Source: Pseudomonadota bacterium
GTDB lineage: Bacteria > Pseudomonadota > Gammaproteobacteria > Acidiferrobacterales > Acidiferrobacteraceae
DNA: 64,000 nucleotides
Reading direction: 5' to 3'
Assembly: GCA_021777335.1 (NCBI GenBank)
Contig: JAJYDT010000003.1
Coordinates: forward strand, 28,376 to 92,375
Both the position numbers and the translations under genes were made by a program. Within the stretch, counting starts at the first letter, position 1. Every line of letters starts with the position of its first letter. The notes beneath the pieces are model-generated. The model saw only the letters and a list, made by a program, of their open reading frames with translations. It had not been told where the DNA came from and made no database searches. This document shows, piece by piece, positions 26,857 through 35,179 of this stretch.

Positions 26857-28220
26857 CCTCTGTACTTCCCTTTATCCGCCGGACCGGACAATCCCGCCGC
26901 CGGCCCCAGTGGTGGCTTGCTGCGTGTGTGGGCATCGCCGCCGTCTGGGGCTGGTCGCTGCCCTACGCGCCAGGCTGGGTATTGGCTGGGAGCGGATGCA
27001 CGGCATTGCTGGTACTGACTGTTTTGGCGTACTTCGCCCGAATGGAGGCGGAGGTCGCGCACCCGATCCCTGATGGAACCCCCGCAAGGGATGACCCGCA
27101 TCACGCCCTCAACCATATCGACGAGATCCTGGGCATACCACAGGGACTTGAGGCGGTTCCTCAGGTTGACGAACTCCTGGAGTCGCTCGTGGCCGAGAAC
27201 CAGAGGCGCCGGCTCGAGGAGGTCCTGCGTCACTGGGTGGACGTTGCCCAGCGCTACAGCGGCGCCGCCACTGACCTGCGCAAGCGTGTGGAGGCGGTTA
27301 TCCAGCAGACTGAGCATGCCACCGACAACATTGCCAGCAGCTTCCAGGCGGTGATCAACAAAGCCACGCTGCAGGCACGACAGGCCATGGAACTGCTGGA
27401 AGGAACACAAGGGGCAAACAGCGACGGGACACCCGTTTCGCTCAAGGATTTCATTCGGGTTTCGGATGTGCGCCTCAATAAAATGGCAGACGAGGTCGTG
27501 CGCGTCGCCGACCTGTCAATGAACATGGTGCGCGAACTCGATGGTGTCCAGAAACGGACCCAGGCAATCGATGGTTTTCTCGCGGACGTGGAGAAGCTCG
27601 CGGACCAGACCAGCCTGCTTGCGCTCAACGCCGACATCGAGGCAGCGCGCGTGGGCGAGCATGGCCGCGGGTTTGCCGTGGTTGCCTCAGAAGTACGGCG
27701 GCTAAGCCAGCGCTCGCACGAGTTCAGTGAACGCATACGTCAGCATCTGAAAGAGGTCCGCGCCGGCCTCAGCCGTACCTATGGTGACATGCGTACGCTG
27801 TCAGCGGCTGACATGGCACATGCAGTGCAGATCCGCGAGGACGTTATCCAGCTTACGCGTTCACTCGAAGGAAAAAACCGGGAAGTTGCTGATACCGTGA
27901 GCCAGATCAACGCATTGAGCAAGGAGATCGCCCTCGACGTGCAGAACGTCGTGGTATCGCTTCAGTTCCACGACATTACGAGTCAGGAACTGACCCGTAC
28001 CCTGATGCCCATGGAGGAACTGCGCCGGACTTTGTACCACGTGATGCAGGAGACGCTCCATCTCGACCGGGATCTCTGTAAAAGTTTCACGGGTCCGGCC
28101 GGCGGCGATCCGGACGCCAAGAAGGATCCGGCGGATCCGGGCACTGTGCCGGGATACGCGGTGCCAGCGATGTCCGAAAAAACGCCGGCCGATGCCAATC
28201 TTTCCGTGGAGCTGTTCTAG
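26853..28220 (+). CDS. MCP-like membrane protein with a CheZ-like DxxxQ motif
   Basis: The 455-residue protein has two closely spaced N-terminal membrane segments (about 20-36 and 41-61) with almost no periplasmic part, then a long coiled-coil signalling region. The hairpin tip is recognisable but divergent: [20 protein letters not shown] and [19 protein letters not shown] (about 247-286). There is no HAMP domain or C-terminal CheR pentapeptide. Near the end [17 protein letters not shown] contains D374-xxx-Q378, the spacing of the catalytic Asp/Gln pair of the CheY-P phosphatase CheZ (QDLTGQ). The last 60 residues are a disordered Pro/Asp/Ala tail. Start ATG 26853 overlaps the STAS gene. It may be receptor and phosphatase in one; this is inference. 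Confidence 0.8.
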   Translation: MTSVLPFIRRTGQSRRRPQWWLAACVGIAAVWGWSLPYAPGWVLAGSGCTALLVLTVLAYFARMEAEVAHPIPDGTPARDDPHHALNHIDEILGIPQGLEAVPQVDELLESLVAENQRRRLEEVLRHWVDVAQRYSGAATDLRKRVEAVIQQTEHATDNIASSFQAVINKATLQARQAMELLEGTQGANSDGTPVSLKDFIRVSDVRLNKMADEVVRVADLSMNMVRELDGVQKRTQAIDGFLADVEKLADQTSLLALNADIEAARVGEHGRGFAVVASEVRRLSQRSHEFSERIRQHLKEVRAGLSRTYGDMRTLSAADMAHAVQIREDVIQLTRSLEGKNREVADTVSQINALSKEIALDVQNVVVSLQFHDITSQELTRTLMPMEELRRTLYHVMQETLHLDRDLCKSFTGPAGGDPDAKKDPADPGTVPGYAVPAMSEKTPADANLSVELF

Positions 28221-28231
28221 GGGAGGCGACT

Positions 28232-28594
28232 ATGGCCACGATCATGACCGTTGATGACACCGCGTCCATGCGCCAGATGATCAGCTTTACGCTCAATAGC
28301 GCGGGATATGATGTGGTTCAGGCAGGTGACGGAGTGGAGGCGCTGGCGTTGGCCCGCCAGAGCACTCTCGATCTGGTGATCACCGATATCAACATGCCGA
28401 ACATGGATGGCATTGCGCTCGTGAAGATGCTGCGCGCGTTGCCCGATTACCGATTCACACCTATTCTTATGTTGACGACCGAGTCCCAGGACAGCAAACG
28501 GCAGGCCGGGAAGAACGCGGGCGCCACGGGCTGGATCGTAAAACCGTTCAACCCTGACCAGCTCATCCACATTGTCCGGAAAGTCCTCGACTGA
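28232..28594 (+). CDS. cheY: CheY-type response regulator
   Basis: The 120-residue single receiver domain has the acidic pocket in IMTVDDTASMRQM, phospho-acceptor Asp in LVITDINMPNMDGIAL, the conserved Thr in LMLTTESQ and Lys in GWIVKPFNPDQL. It has no output domain and lies just before cheA, so it is the direct phosphorylation target of this system. Whether it acts on a flagellar motor, pili or another output is unknown because no motility gene is in the window. Confidence 0.94.
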   Translation: MATIMTVDDTASMRQMISFTLNSAGYDVVQAGDGVEALALARQSTLDLVITDINMPNMDGIALVKMLRALPDYRFTPILMLTTESQDSKRQAGKNAGATGWIVKPFNPDQLIHIVRKVLD

Positions 28595-28597
28595 CCC

Positions 28598-30613
28598 ATG
28601 ACCATAGACCTGCGCCAGTTCCACCAGACATTCTTTGAGGAGAGCCTCGAGGGTCTGGCAGTGATGGAGCGCGAGCTGCTGAATATGGCGGGATCTGCGG
28701 CAACCGTTCCCCCGAGCCCGCCCGGTGCCGAATCGCTCAATACGATGTTCCGGGTAGTCCATTCGATCAAGGGCGGAAGCGGTGTCTTCGGTTTTAACAA
28801 CATCGCCACGTTTGCGCACGCGCTGGAGTCCTTACTCGATGATCTGCGCGCCGCGCGCCGCGTGCTTGATCCTGAAATAGTCACATTGCTGCTGCAGTGC
28901 ATGGACGGACTGCGGACTTTGGTCGCGGATGCCCGGTCGGGCGATTCTGGGGGCGCCGAGCAGGCGGCACGGCTGCAGCAGCGACTGGAGCGTTATATGG
29001 GGGGCATCCCAGGCCGGGTGCAAGCACCCGCTCCGGTCGAAGCTGCCGAGCGCCGATGGAAAATCGTGTTCCGCCCGGGTCCCGACCTGTTCCGGTCAGG
29101 CAACGATCCCTTGCGAATCGTGCGCGAGATCTCGGAAATGGGGCGGCTGGATGTGCAGGCGGAAACCGCGGCACTCCCCTGCTGGGATCAGTTTGACCCG
29201 GAACAGTGTTATCTGGGCTGGACGCTGATGCTGAACGGATCCGTCGACCGCGAGCGGATCGCCGAGGTATTCAGCTGGGTGATGGATGACAGCAATGTCG
29301 CTATCTCGCCGCAGACCACAGCCATTGTCCCGCCCGACGCAGTGCCGGTTACATCCGGCCCCGCGGCCGATGGCCCGATGACCTCCATCCGCGTGGCGAC
29401 CCAGAAGATTGACGCGCTGATTAATTCTGTCGGCGAGCTTCTTATCACCCAGTCCATGCTCGCTCAGATCACACGGGATTTCTCGACCGACAGTCTCCCG
29501 CTCCTGTTTTCCGGACTGTCCCAGCTTGAACGCAATGCGCGCGACCTGCAGGAAGGCGTGATGCGGGTCCGCATGGTGTCGCTCAGTTTTATTTTCAACC
29601 GCCTGCCACGCGTGATCCACGACGTGGGCGGCAAGCTCGGGAAGAAGGTCGAGTTGCGGATCTCGGGCGAGCAGAACGAACTCGACAAGACCGTAATCGA
29701 ACGTATCAGCGACCCGGTCCTGCACCTTGTTCGGAATTGTCTGGATCACGGAATCGAAGGGCCGGCGGAGCGCATGGCGGCGGGAAAGCCGGAGACGGGC
29801 GTTATCACCGTCGAGGCTTCGCAGAAAGGTGGCAGCATTGTCATCGAGATCCGTGATGACGGCCGTGGTCTCCCTTATGAGCGGATCCGTGCCACGGGTA
29901 TCGCGCGCGGATTGCTTGGCGAAGGAGACATGTCCAGCGAATCCGAACTGGCGGAACTGATCTTCGCACCGGGATTTTCGACGGCCGAGGATGTGAGCGA
30001 TCTTTCCGGGCGCGGTGTCGGCATGGATATCGTGCGGCGCAACATTGCGAGCCTTGGCGGTACGATTGACGTTGCCTCGCGCCCGGGCCAGGGCACGTGC
30101 TTTAAAGCGTGCCTGCCGCTGACGCTTGCGATCATCGACGGTCTGAGTGTGCGTGTCGGACCGCAAGTCTATCTTATTCCGCTTGTAAACATTGTCGAGT
30201 CGGTCCAGCTCGAGGCCGCGCAGATACGGCATCCGGCGGGGCACGGAGATCTGGTCTCCCTTCGCGGCGAGTATCTGCCTCTGATCCGCCTGCAGGAGCT
30301 TCTCGGGGCGCCGGCCGGAGCGAGCGAAAGACAGCTCATGGTTGTCGTGGAGGCTGACGGCAGGAAAGCGGGGTTGTGCGTCGACGATCTTCTCGACCAG
30401 CAGCAGGTGGTCCTGAAGAGTCTCGATACCCATTATCGACGTCCGGACGGGGTTCTGGCGGCGACCGTTCTCGGTGACGGAAAGGTGGCTCTGGTGCTTG
30501 ATCCTTCAAGCCTGGTCCGTCTCGCGAATATCCCGGCATCGAACCGCGCCGGTTCGTTCGCCGGACCGTCGCAAACCGGATCCGGAAAGGAGGTCCCATG
30601 TCTGCCGCACTAG
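28598..30613 (+). CDS. cheA: Chemotaxis histidine kinase CheA
   Basis: The 671-residue kinase has an N-terminal HPt domain (phospho-His55 in FRVVHSIKGGSGVFGF), a middle domain (about 145-230) in the CheY-binding P2 position, dimerisation helices (STDSLPLLFSGLSQLERNARDL region), and an ATPase domain with N-box HLVRNCLDHGIEGPAER, G1 IEIRDDGRGL and G2 GRGVGMDIVRRNI. It ends with a CheW-like domain (about 520-650). It starts 3 nt after cheY and its last 16 nt overlap cheW. All catalytic motifs are present. Confidence 0.95.
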   Translation: MTIDLRQFHQTFFEESLEGLAVMERELLNMAGSAATVPPSPPGAESLNTMFRVVHSIKGGSGVFGFNNIATFAHALESLLDDLRAARRVLDPEIVTLLLQCMDGLRTLVADARSGDSGGAEQAARLQQRLERYMGGIPGRVQAPAPVEAAERRWKIVFRPGPDLFRSGNDPLRIVREISEMGRLDVQAETAALPCWDQFDPEQCYLGWTLMLNGSVDRERIAEVFSWVMDDSNVAISPQTTAIVPPDAVPVTSGPAADGPMTSIRVATQKIDALINSVGELLITQSMLAQITRDFSTDSLPLLFSGLSQLERNARDLQEGVMRVRMVSLSFIFNRLPRVIHDVGGKLGKKVELRISGEQNELDKTVIERISDPVLHLVRNCLDHGIEGPAERMAAGKPETGVITVEASQKGGSIVIEIRDDGRGLPYERIRATGIARGLLGEGDMSSESELAELIFAPGFSTAEDVSDLSGRGVGMDIVRRNIASLGGTIDVASRPGQGTCFKACLPLTLAIIDGLSVRVGPQVYLIPLVNIVESVQLEAAQIRHPAGHGDLVSLRGEYLPLIRLQELLGAPAGASERQLMVVVEADGRKAGLCVDDLLDQQQVVLKSLDTHYRRPDGVLAATVLGDGKVALVLDPSSLVRLANIPASNRAGSFAGPSQTGSGKEVPCLPH

Positions 30614-31077
30614 ACCGCAGGCCGGTTTCTCCGGAGGGTCAGCGGGAACAGTTCCTGACCTTTCGGCTCGACCGGGAAGAGTATGGAATACCGATCCTGC
30701 AGGTTCAGGAAATCAAAGGATGGGAGCGGGCAACGCACGTACCGAACAGCCCGCCCTACGTCCAGGGCGTCATTAATCTGCGGGGCCTGATTGTCCCGGT
30801 CGTCGACTTGCGTCTGCGCTTTAGCCTGCCCGAACGGGAAGCTGACGAGTTCACGGTCATCATCGTGGTCAATCTCAACGGCCGGCTCGCCGGCCTCGCT
30901 GTGGATTCCGTTACGGACGTTATCGATCTCGTGGCCGATCAGCTGTGCCCCGTGCCTGAATACGAGGGGCGGACGGACCGGGATTTTATCAGCGGACTGG
31001 CCCCGCGAGAGGGCTGCCTGCTTATTCTGCTCGACGTTGCGCATCTGCTGGGTCCGGAGATCGCCACGCCGCAGTAA
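30598..31077 (+). CDS. cheW: Chemotaxis coupling protein CheW
   Basis: The 159-residue adaptor couples receptors to CheA. It has the CheW fold strings [40 protein letters not shown] and VVDLRLRF, then [11 protein letters not shown] strong ribosome site (AAAGGAGGT) inside the end of cheA precedes ATG 30598. It is the only free-standing CheW seen here. Confidence 0.95.
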   Translation: MSAALDRRPVSPEGQREQFLTFRLDREEYGIPILQVQEIKGWERATHVPNSPPYVQGVINLRGLIVPVVDLRLRFSLPEREADEFTVIIVVNLNGRLAGLAVDSVTDVIDLVADQLCPVPEYEGRTDRDFISGLAPREGCLLILLDVAHLLGPEIATPQ

Positions 31078-31120
31078 CACGGGGTGCCTCGCAAGAGACA
31101 TCACCCGGAGGAGATGTGTC

Positions 31121-32452
31121 ATGGAAATGTTCTACGCCAAAGGCCTGTCGTTACGTGTCAAAATCATCATCTCCACCGCAGTGCTGGTTGTCCTGTTCAC
31201 AGCCGGCGCGCTTGCCGGTCTGCACGTCCTGGCGCGCCTTGCATACGCCCTGTCGGGGATAAGCGCGGGGACTGCGCATGCCGGCACTTCCAGTCGCGCG
31301 CTGCTGGCTGAGGCCATGCGGTCCATCAGGCAAGCGCGCTTGATCGTGATCACCGGAATCGGTGGCCTCGTGCTTTTATCACTGGGTCTCGCGGTGTACC
31401 TCGTGCGCGCGGTTGCCGGTCCGCTGCTCCGCCTGACATCGGGGCTGCAAAAAGCCGCGCAAGGCGATTTCACCGTATCGATCTTCACCCACCGGCGCGA
31501 TGAGATCGGCCAGGCCGTGGGGGCTCTTAACCTGCTGATCGACGAGCTCAATCAGAGCATGGTCCAGGTCGCGCAGTCAGCCGAGTCGGTCGCCAATGGC
31601 TCGCGCGAGCTCAGCAGTGCTGCCGAACAGCTCTCATCTGCTGCCCAGGAGCAGGCGAGTTCGCTGGAAGAGACCGCCGCCTCGATGGAGGAGATGACCA
31701 GCACCGTCAAGCAGAACGCAGACAACGCCCTGCGCGCCGACCGTATGGCCATGGAATGCCGGGAAGCGGCAAATGAAGGCGTAGTGATGTCTTCCACCAT
31801 GCGCCGTTCGATGAATGGTATCAATGACAGCAGCAAACGCATCGCGGACATCATCGGCGTCATCGACGAGATTGCATTTCAGACGAATATCCTCGCGCTC
31901 AATGCGGCAGTCGAGGCGGCCCGCGCGGGGGAACAGGGACGAGGGTTTGCGGTTGTGGCCGCAGAGGTGCGCAGCCTGGCGCAGAGGAGCGCGAGTGCCG
32001 CCAAGGAGATCAAGGCGTTGATAAAGGAGAGCGTGGAAAAGGTCGAGGACGGCGTACAGCTTGTCACCGCCTCCGCAACCACGCTGCAGGGCATTGTCGA
32101 GAGCGTAAAAAACACGGCGGAAATTATCGGGGAAATCAGCGCTTCCAGCCAGGAGCAGGCCTCTGGAATCGACCAGGTCAACCGCGCTGTCATGCAGATG
32201 GATGGCGTCACCCAGTCCAACGCGGCACAGGTGGAGGAGCTGTCCGGCACCAGCCAGTCGTTAGCCGCCCAGGCGCAGCAGCTTCAGGCCCTGGTTGCCC
32301 ATTTTACCCTGAGCAATGCGGCGGTTCCGCGCGCGGCCGTGCCGGCCCGTGCCACGGAGACCAAGCCGGCAGGACCGGTGAAGAAAAACGACGGTGCGCG
32401 CAGCGTCGCGACAAAGGTGGAAGATACGCTGGGTGACTGGACTGAATTTTGA
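31121..32452 (+). CDS. Methyl-accepting chemotaxis protein with CheR-docking pentapeptide
   Basis: The 443-residue receptor has TM1 (about 14-34), only about 35 periplasmic residues, TM2 (about 69-90), a HAMP domain (about 90-145) and a canonical signalling hairpin with tip [20 protein letters not shown] and [19 protein letters not shown] (about 249-285). Potential methylation Glu/Gln pairs are in [17 protein letters not shown]. The protein ends DWTEF, an x-W-x-x-F pentapeptide that docks CheR/CheB in other bacteria. Start ATG 31121 follows CGGAGGAG; the longer open frame upstream lies within cheW. The tiny periplasmic loop suggests it senses membrane state, an intracellular signal or an accessory binding protein. 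Confidence 0.9.
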   Translation: MEMFYAKGLSLRVKIIISTAVLVVLFTAGALAGLHVLARLAYALSGISAGTAHAGTSSRALLAEAMRSIRQARLIVITGIGGLVLLSLGLAVYLVRAVAGPLLRLTSGLQKAAQGDFTVSIFTHRRDEIGQAVGALNLLIDELNQSMVQVAQSAESVANGSRELSSAAEQLSSAAQEQASSLEETAASMEEMTSTVKQNADNALRADRMAMECREAANEGVVMSSTMRRSMNGINDSSKRIADIIGVIDEIAFQTNILALNAAVEAARAGEQGRGFAVVAAEVRSLAQRSASAAKEIKALIKESVEKVEDGVQLVTASATTLQGIVESVKNTAEIIGEISASSQEQASGIDQVNRAVMQMDGVTQSNAAQVEELSGTSQSLAAQAQQLQALVAHFTLSNAAVPRAAVPARATETKPAGPVKKNDGARSVATKVEDTLGDWTEF

Positions 32453-32460
32453 TCGCAGCC

Positions 32461-33360
32461 ATGCCAAGGGGTGAAGACAGCCATGGCCGGGAGGTCACCG
32501 ATCACCCAGCCGGGCGGATCGGGAGTGACTACGGGCTTTCGATCACCGACGGTGAGTTCCGCCTTCTGCGCGACCTGATCAGGAAGCATACCGGCATTGC
32601 ATTGTCCGATCACAAACGCGCCCTCACCTGTTCGCGGCTCGCGAAACGTCTGCGCCATTACCACCTCGAGTGTTATCAGGACTATTACGATCTGCTTACC
32701 CGGAGTGCCGCTGGAAAAGAGGAGCTGGTCGCGATGGTCAACGCCATCACCACCAACAAGACGCAGTTCTTCCGGGAGCCGCATCACTTCAAATTCCTGT
32801 TCGAACGCGTGCTGCAGCCGCTGCAGACTGAGAGGCGGTGGCCGCTGCTTATCTGGAGCGCGGGGACCGCATCAGGAGAGGAGGCCTATTCGATGGCAAT
32901 GACCGTACGGGAGGCCACTTCCGAGGAACGGGACCCCGGTGTCCGGATCCTGGCCACCGACATCAGTACCGATGTCTTGCGGCGCGCCGAAGCCGGCGTG
33001 TACGCCAAGGAACTGGCGCGTCATGTACCGGAGGCGCTTCTGCACCGCTATTTTCTGAACGGACGGGGGGCGCATCACGGGTTCGTATGCGCAAAGCCCG
33101 CGCTGCGATCCCTGATCCGGTTCCAGCAGTTGAACCTGATGGACGACCCCTGGCCCATGCGCGGCCCGTTCGACGTCATCTTCTGCCGCAACGTGCTTAT
33201 CTATTTTGACAAACCCACCCAGCAGCAGCTGGTATCGCGTTTCGGCGCTTTGCTCAGACCGGGTGGATTTCTGATGCTCGGGCACTCCGAGGCATTGCAT
33301 GGTTTTGACTGCGGTTTCCAGCCGGTAGGGCACAGTATCTACGTCTCGCAGGGGCACTAG
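32461..33360 (+). CDS. cheR: Chemotaxis protein methyltransferase CheR
   Basis: The 299-residue enzyme methylates receptor glutamates using S-adenosylmethionine. The N-terminal helical domain has FRLLRDLIRKHTGIALSD and YDLLTR; the catalytic domain has TNKTQFFREPHHF, WSAGTASGEEAYSMAM (SAM loop), ATDISTDVLRRAEAGVY and DVIFCRNVLIYFD. A TTG at 32449, overlapping the receptor stop as TTGA, is an alternative start adding four residues. It should use the DWTEF tail of the receptor encoded just upstream. Confidence 0.93.
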   Translation: MPRGEDSHGREVTDHPAGRIGSDYGLSITDGEFRLLRDLIRKHTGIALSDHKRALTCSRLAKRLRHYHLECYQDYYDLLTRSAAGKEELVAMVNAITTNKTQFFREPHHFKFLFERVLQPLQTERRWPLLIWSAGTASGEEAYSMAMTVREATSEERDPGVRILATDISTDVLRRAEAGVYAKELARHVPEALLHRYFLNGRGAHHGFVCAKPALRSLIRFQQLNLMDDPWPMRGPFDVIFCRNVLIYFDKPTQQQLVSRFGALLRPGGFLMLGHSEALHGFDCGFQPVGHSIYVSQGH

Positions 33361-33362
33361 CG

Positions 33363-33968
33363 ATGCCGCCGCAAAAAACGCATCCGGAGAGGCAGGTACC
33401 TGCGGTCACCGAGACAGCCCAGGGGCTGCCGCGCATCACGATCCAGGTCGGCGGTCTGCGCGCAAGCCGCGAGCCGGTCGTGCTCGACACCGTGCTCGGT
33501 TCCTGCATCGCGGTCTGCCTGTACGATCCGGTCATCGCCGCAGGCGGCATGAATCATTTCATGCTGCCTGAAGGCACAAGTTCCGAGAATCCCACGAGCG
33601 CGCGCTACGGAGTCTACGCGATGGAGCTTCTGATCAACGAGCTGATGAAAGAGGGTGGAGACCGGCGGCGATTTCAGGCGAAGGTATTCGGCGGCGGACA
33701 CGTTCTGAGGGTGCAGGAACGTTTGGACAGCGTGCCACAGCAGAATATCGAGTTCATACGCAGTTTCCTGATAACGGAGCGGATTCCGGTGATCAAGGAG
33801 GATGTTGGCGGCTGTTATCCGAGACGGGTGGTGTTTTACAGCCATACCGGCCAGGCGTTCCGCAAGCGTCTCGGAATGGTGGAAGCGGAACGCACGGCCG
33901 AGCAGGAGCGCGCATACCGGGCCAGACTTGGAAAGCAGAAGCTGGACGGCGATGCGACGCTGTTCTGA
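33363..33968 (+). CDS. cheD: Chemoreceptor glutamine deamidase CheD
   Basis: The 201-residue protein converts specific receptor Gln residues to Glu. Catalytic Cys and His are in LDTVLGSCIAVCLYDP and GGMNHFMLPEG, and the Thr in SARYGVYAMELLINE; VFGGGHVL follows. It starts 2 nt after cheR. In some bacteria CheD is also regulated by a CheC phosphatase, but no cheC gene is present here. Confidence 0.93.
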   Translation: MPPQKTHPERQVPAVTETAQGLPRITIQVGGLRASREPVVLDTVLGSCIAVCLYDPVIAAGGMNHFMLPEGTSSENPTSARYGVYAMELLINELMKEGGDRRRFQAKVFGGGHVLRVQERLDSVPQQNIEFIRSFLITERIPVIKEDVGGCYPRRVVFYSHTGQAFRKRLGMVEAERTAEQERAYRARLGKQKLDGDATLF

Positions 33969-33998
33969 ACCCGTGGTGACCTTCGTGCCGAGGGGACC

Positions 33999-35072
33999 AT
34001 GAGCCGATCGCGAGCCATCAAGGTGCTGGTCATCGACGATTCGGCGCTTATGCGCCAGATGCTTTCGGCCATGCTCGCTGAAGACCCGGGTATCGAGGTG
34101 GTAGGGACGGCCGCCAATGCCTTCGTGGCGCGCGAGCGCATCAAGACCCTGCGCCCGGACGTCCTGACACTGGATGTGGAGATGCCCGGCATGGATGGAA
34201 TTACGTTTCTCGAACGGCTCATGCGCCTGTATCCGCTGCCTGTGGTCATGGTGTCATCGCTGACTGAAAAAGGCGCGGGTGTGACCGTGCGAGCCCTTGA
34301 GCTCGGCGCTCTGGACTTTGTCACCAAGCCGCAGGGCGGCGTACGCGAGGGGCTGTCGACCATTGTGCAGGAAATCCGCTCGAAGATTCATGCCGCTGCC
34401 GGTGCCCGGGTGCGTGCACGATGCCCTGCCGCATTGGCCCGCAGTGCACCGCCCGTTTCGGGCCCGAGGCGGATCGCTGGCACGGTAATCGCCATTGGCG
34501 CCTCGGTGGGAGGGCCCCAGGCCATCACCGAAATTCTGGAGCCTCTTCAGCGGGATACCCCGCCTATCGTCATCGTTCAGCACATGCCACAGAGATTCAC
34601 CCGCCATTTCGCCGAGCGCCTCGATGGGCAATGCGGAATCGATGTTCGGGAGGCGCAGGACGGGGATCTGCTCCATCCCGGACTGGCCTTGATCGCTCCT
34701 GGTGGGGCACACATGGCCTTGTCACACCGCCCGGGGGGATATGCGGTGCGCGTTTTTGACGGGGATCCGGTCAACCGGCATCGTCCGTCTGTGGACGTGC
34801 TGTTCGAATCGGTGGCGCGTATTGCCGGCCCGAATGCCCTGGGGGTCATTCTGACGGGCATGGGTGATGACGGTGCGAAGGGTCTGCGGGCGATGCAGCG
34901 TGCCGGCGCGCACACGATTGCTCAGGATGAGGAGAGTTGTGTCGTGTTTGGCATGCCCGAGCATGCCATTCGCCTCAACGGCGCGCGCGAGGTGCTGCCC
35001 CTCGAGAAAATTGCCGGTCGCATGGCGCGCTGGGAACCCGCCCCCGGCCAGCCGGGCCCCGCCATTCCTTGA
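33999..35072 (+). CDS. cheB: Chemotaxis response regulator/methylesterase CheB
   Basis: The 357-residue protein has an N-terminal receiver (phospho-Asp in VLTLDVEMPGMDGITFLE) joined by a linker to the methylesterase domain with catalytic Ser in IGASVGGPQAITE, His in QHMPQRFTRHFAERL and Asp in ILTGMGDDGAKG. It removes methyl groups added by CheR, closing the adaptation loop. It is the last gene of the chemosensory run and faces the convergent dynamin-like gene. Confidence 0.95.
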   Translation: MSRSRAIKVLVIDDSALMRQMLSAMLAEDPGIEVVGTAANAFVARERIKTLRPDVLTLDVEMPGMDGITFLERLMRLYPLPVVMVSSLTEKGAGVTVRALELGALDFVTKPQGGVREGLSTIVQEIRSKIHAAAGARVRARCPAALARSAPPVSGPRRIAGTVIAIGASVGGPQAITEILEPLQRDTPPIVIVQHMPQRFTRHFAERLDGQCGIDVREAQDGDLLHPGLALIAPGGAHMALSHRPGGYAVRVFDGDPVNRHRPSVDVLFESVARIAGPNALGVILTGMGDDGAKGLRAMQRAGAHTIAQDEESCVVFGMPEHAIRLNGAREVLPLEKIAGRMARWEPAPGQPGPAIP

Positions 35073-35179
35073 TCCAGGGCGAGCGACGCTCGTGCGGGTG
35101 CTGTGGCAGAAGCGCTCTGGTCTTGTAAGCAGGCGGATCAGACCGTTTCTTGTCGTGGGAAAACCTGCCCGACGGAGCG

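Noticed and set aside
29096..30433. 445-codon minus-strand frame opposite cheA
   Set aside because: All CheA catalytic motifs are on the plus strand; the antisense product has none.
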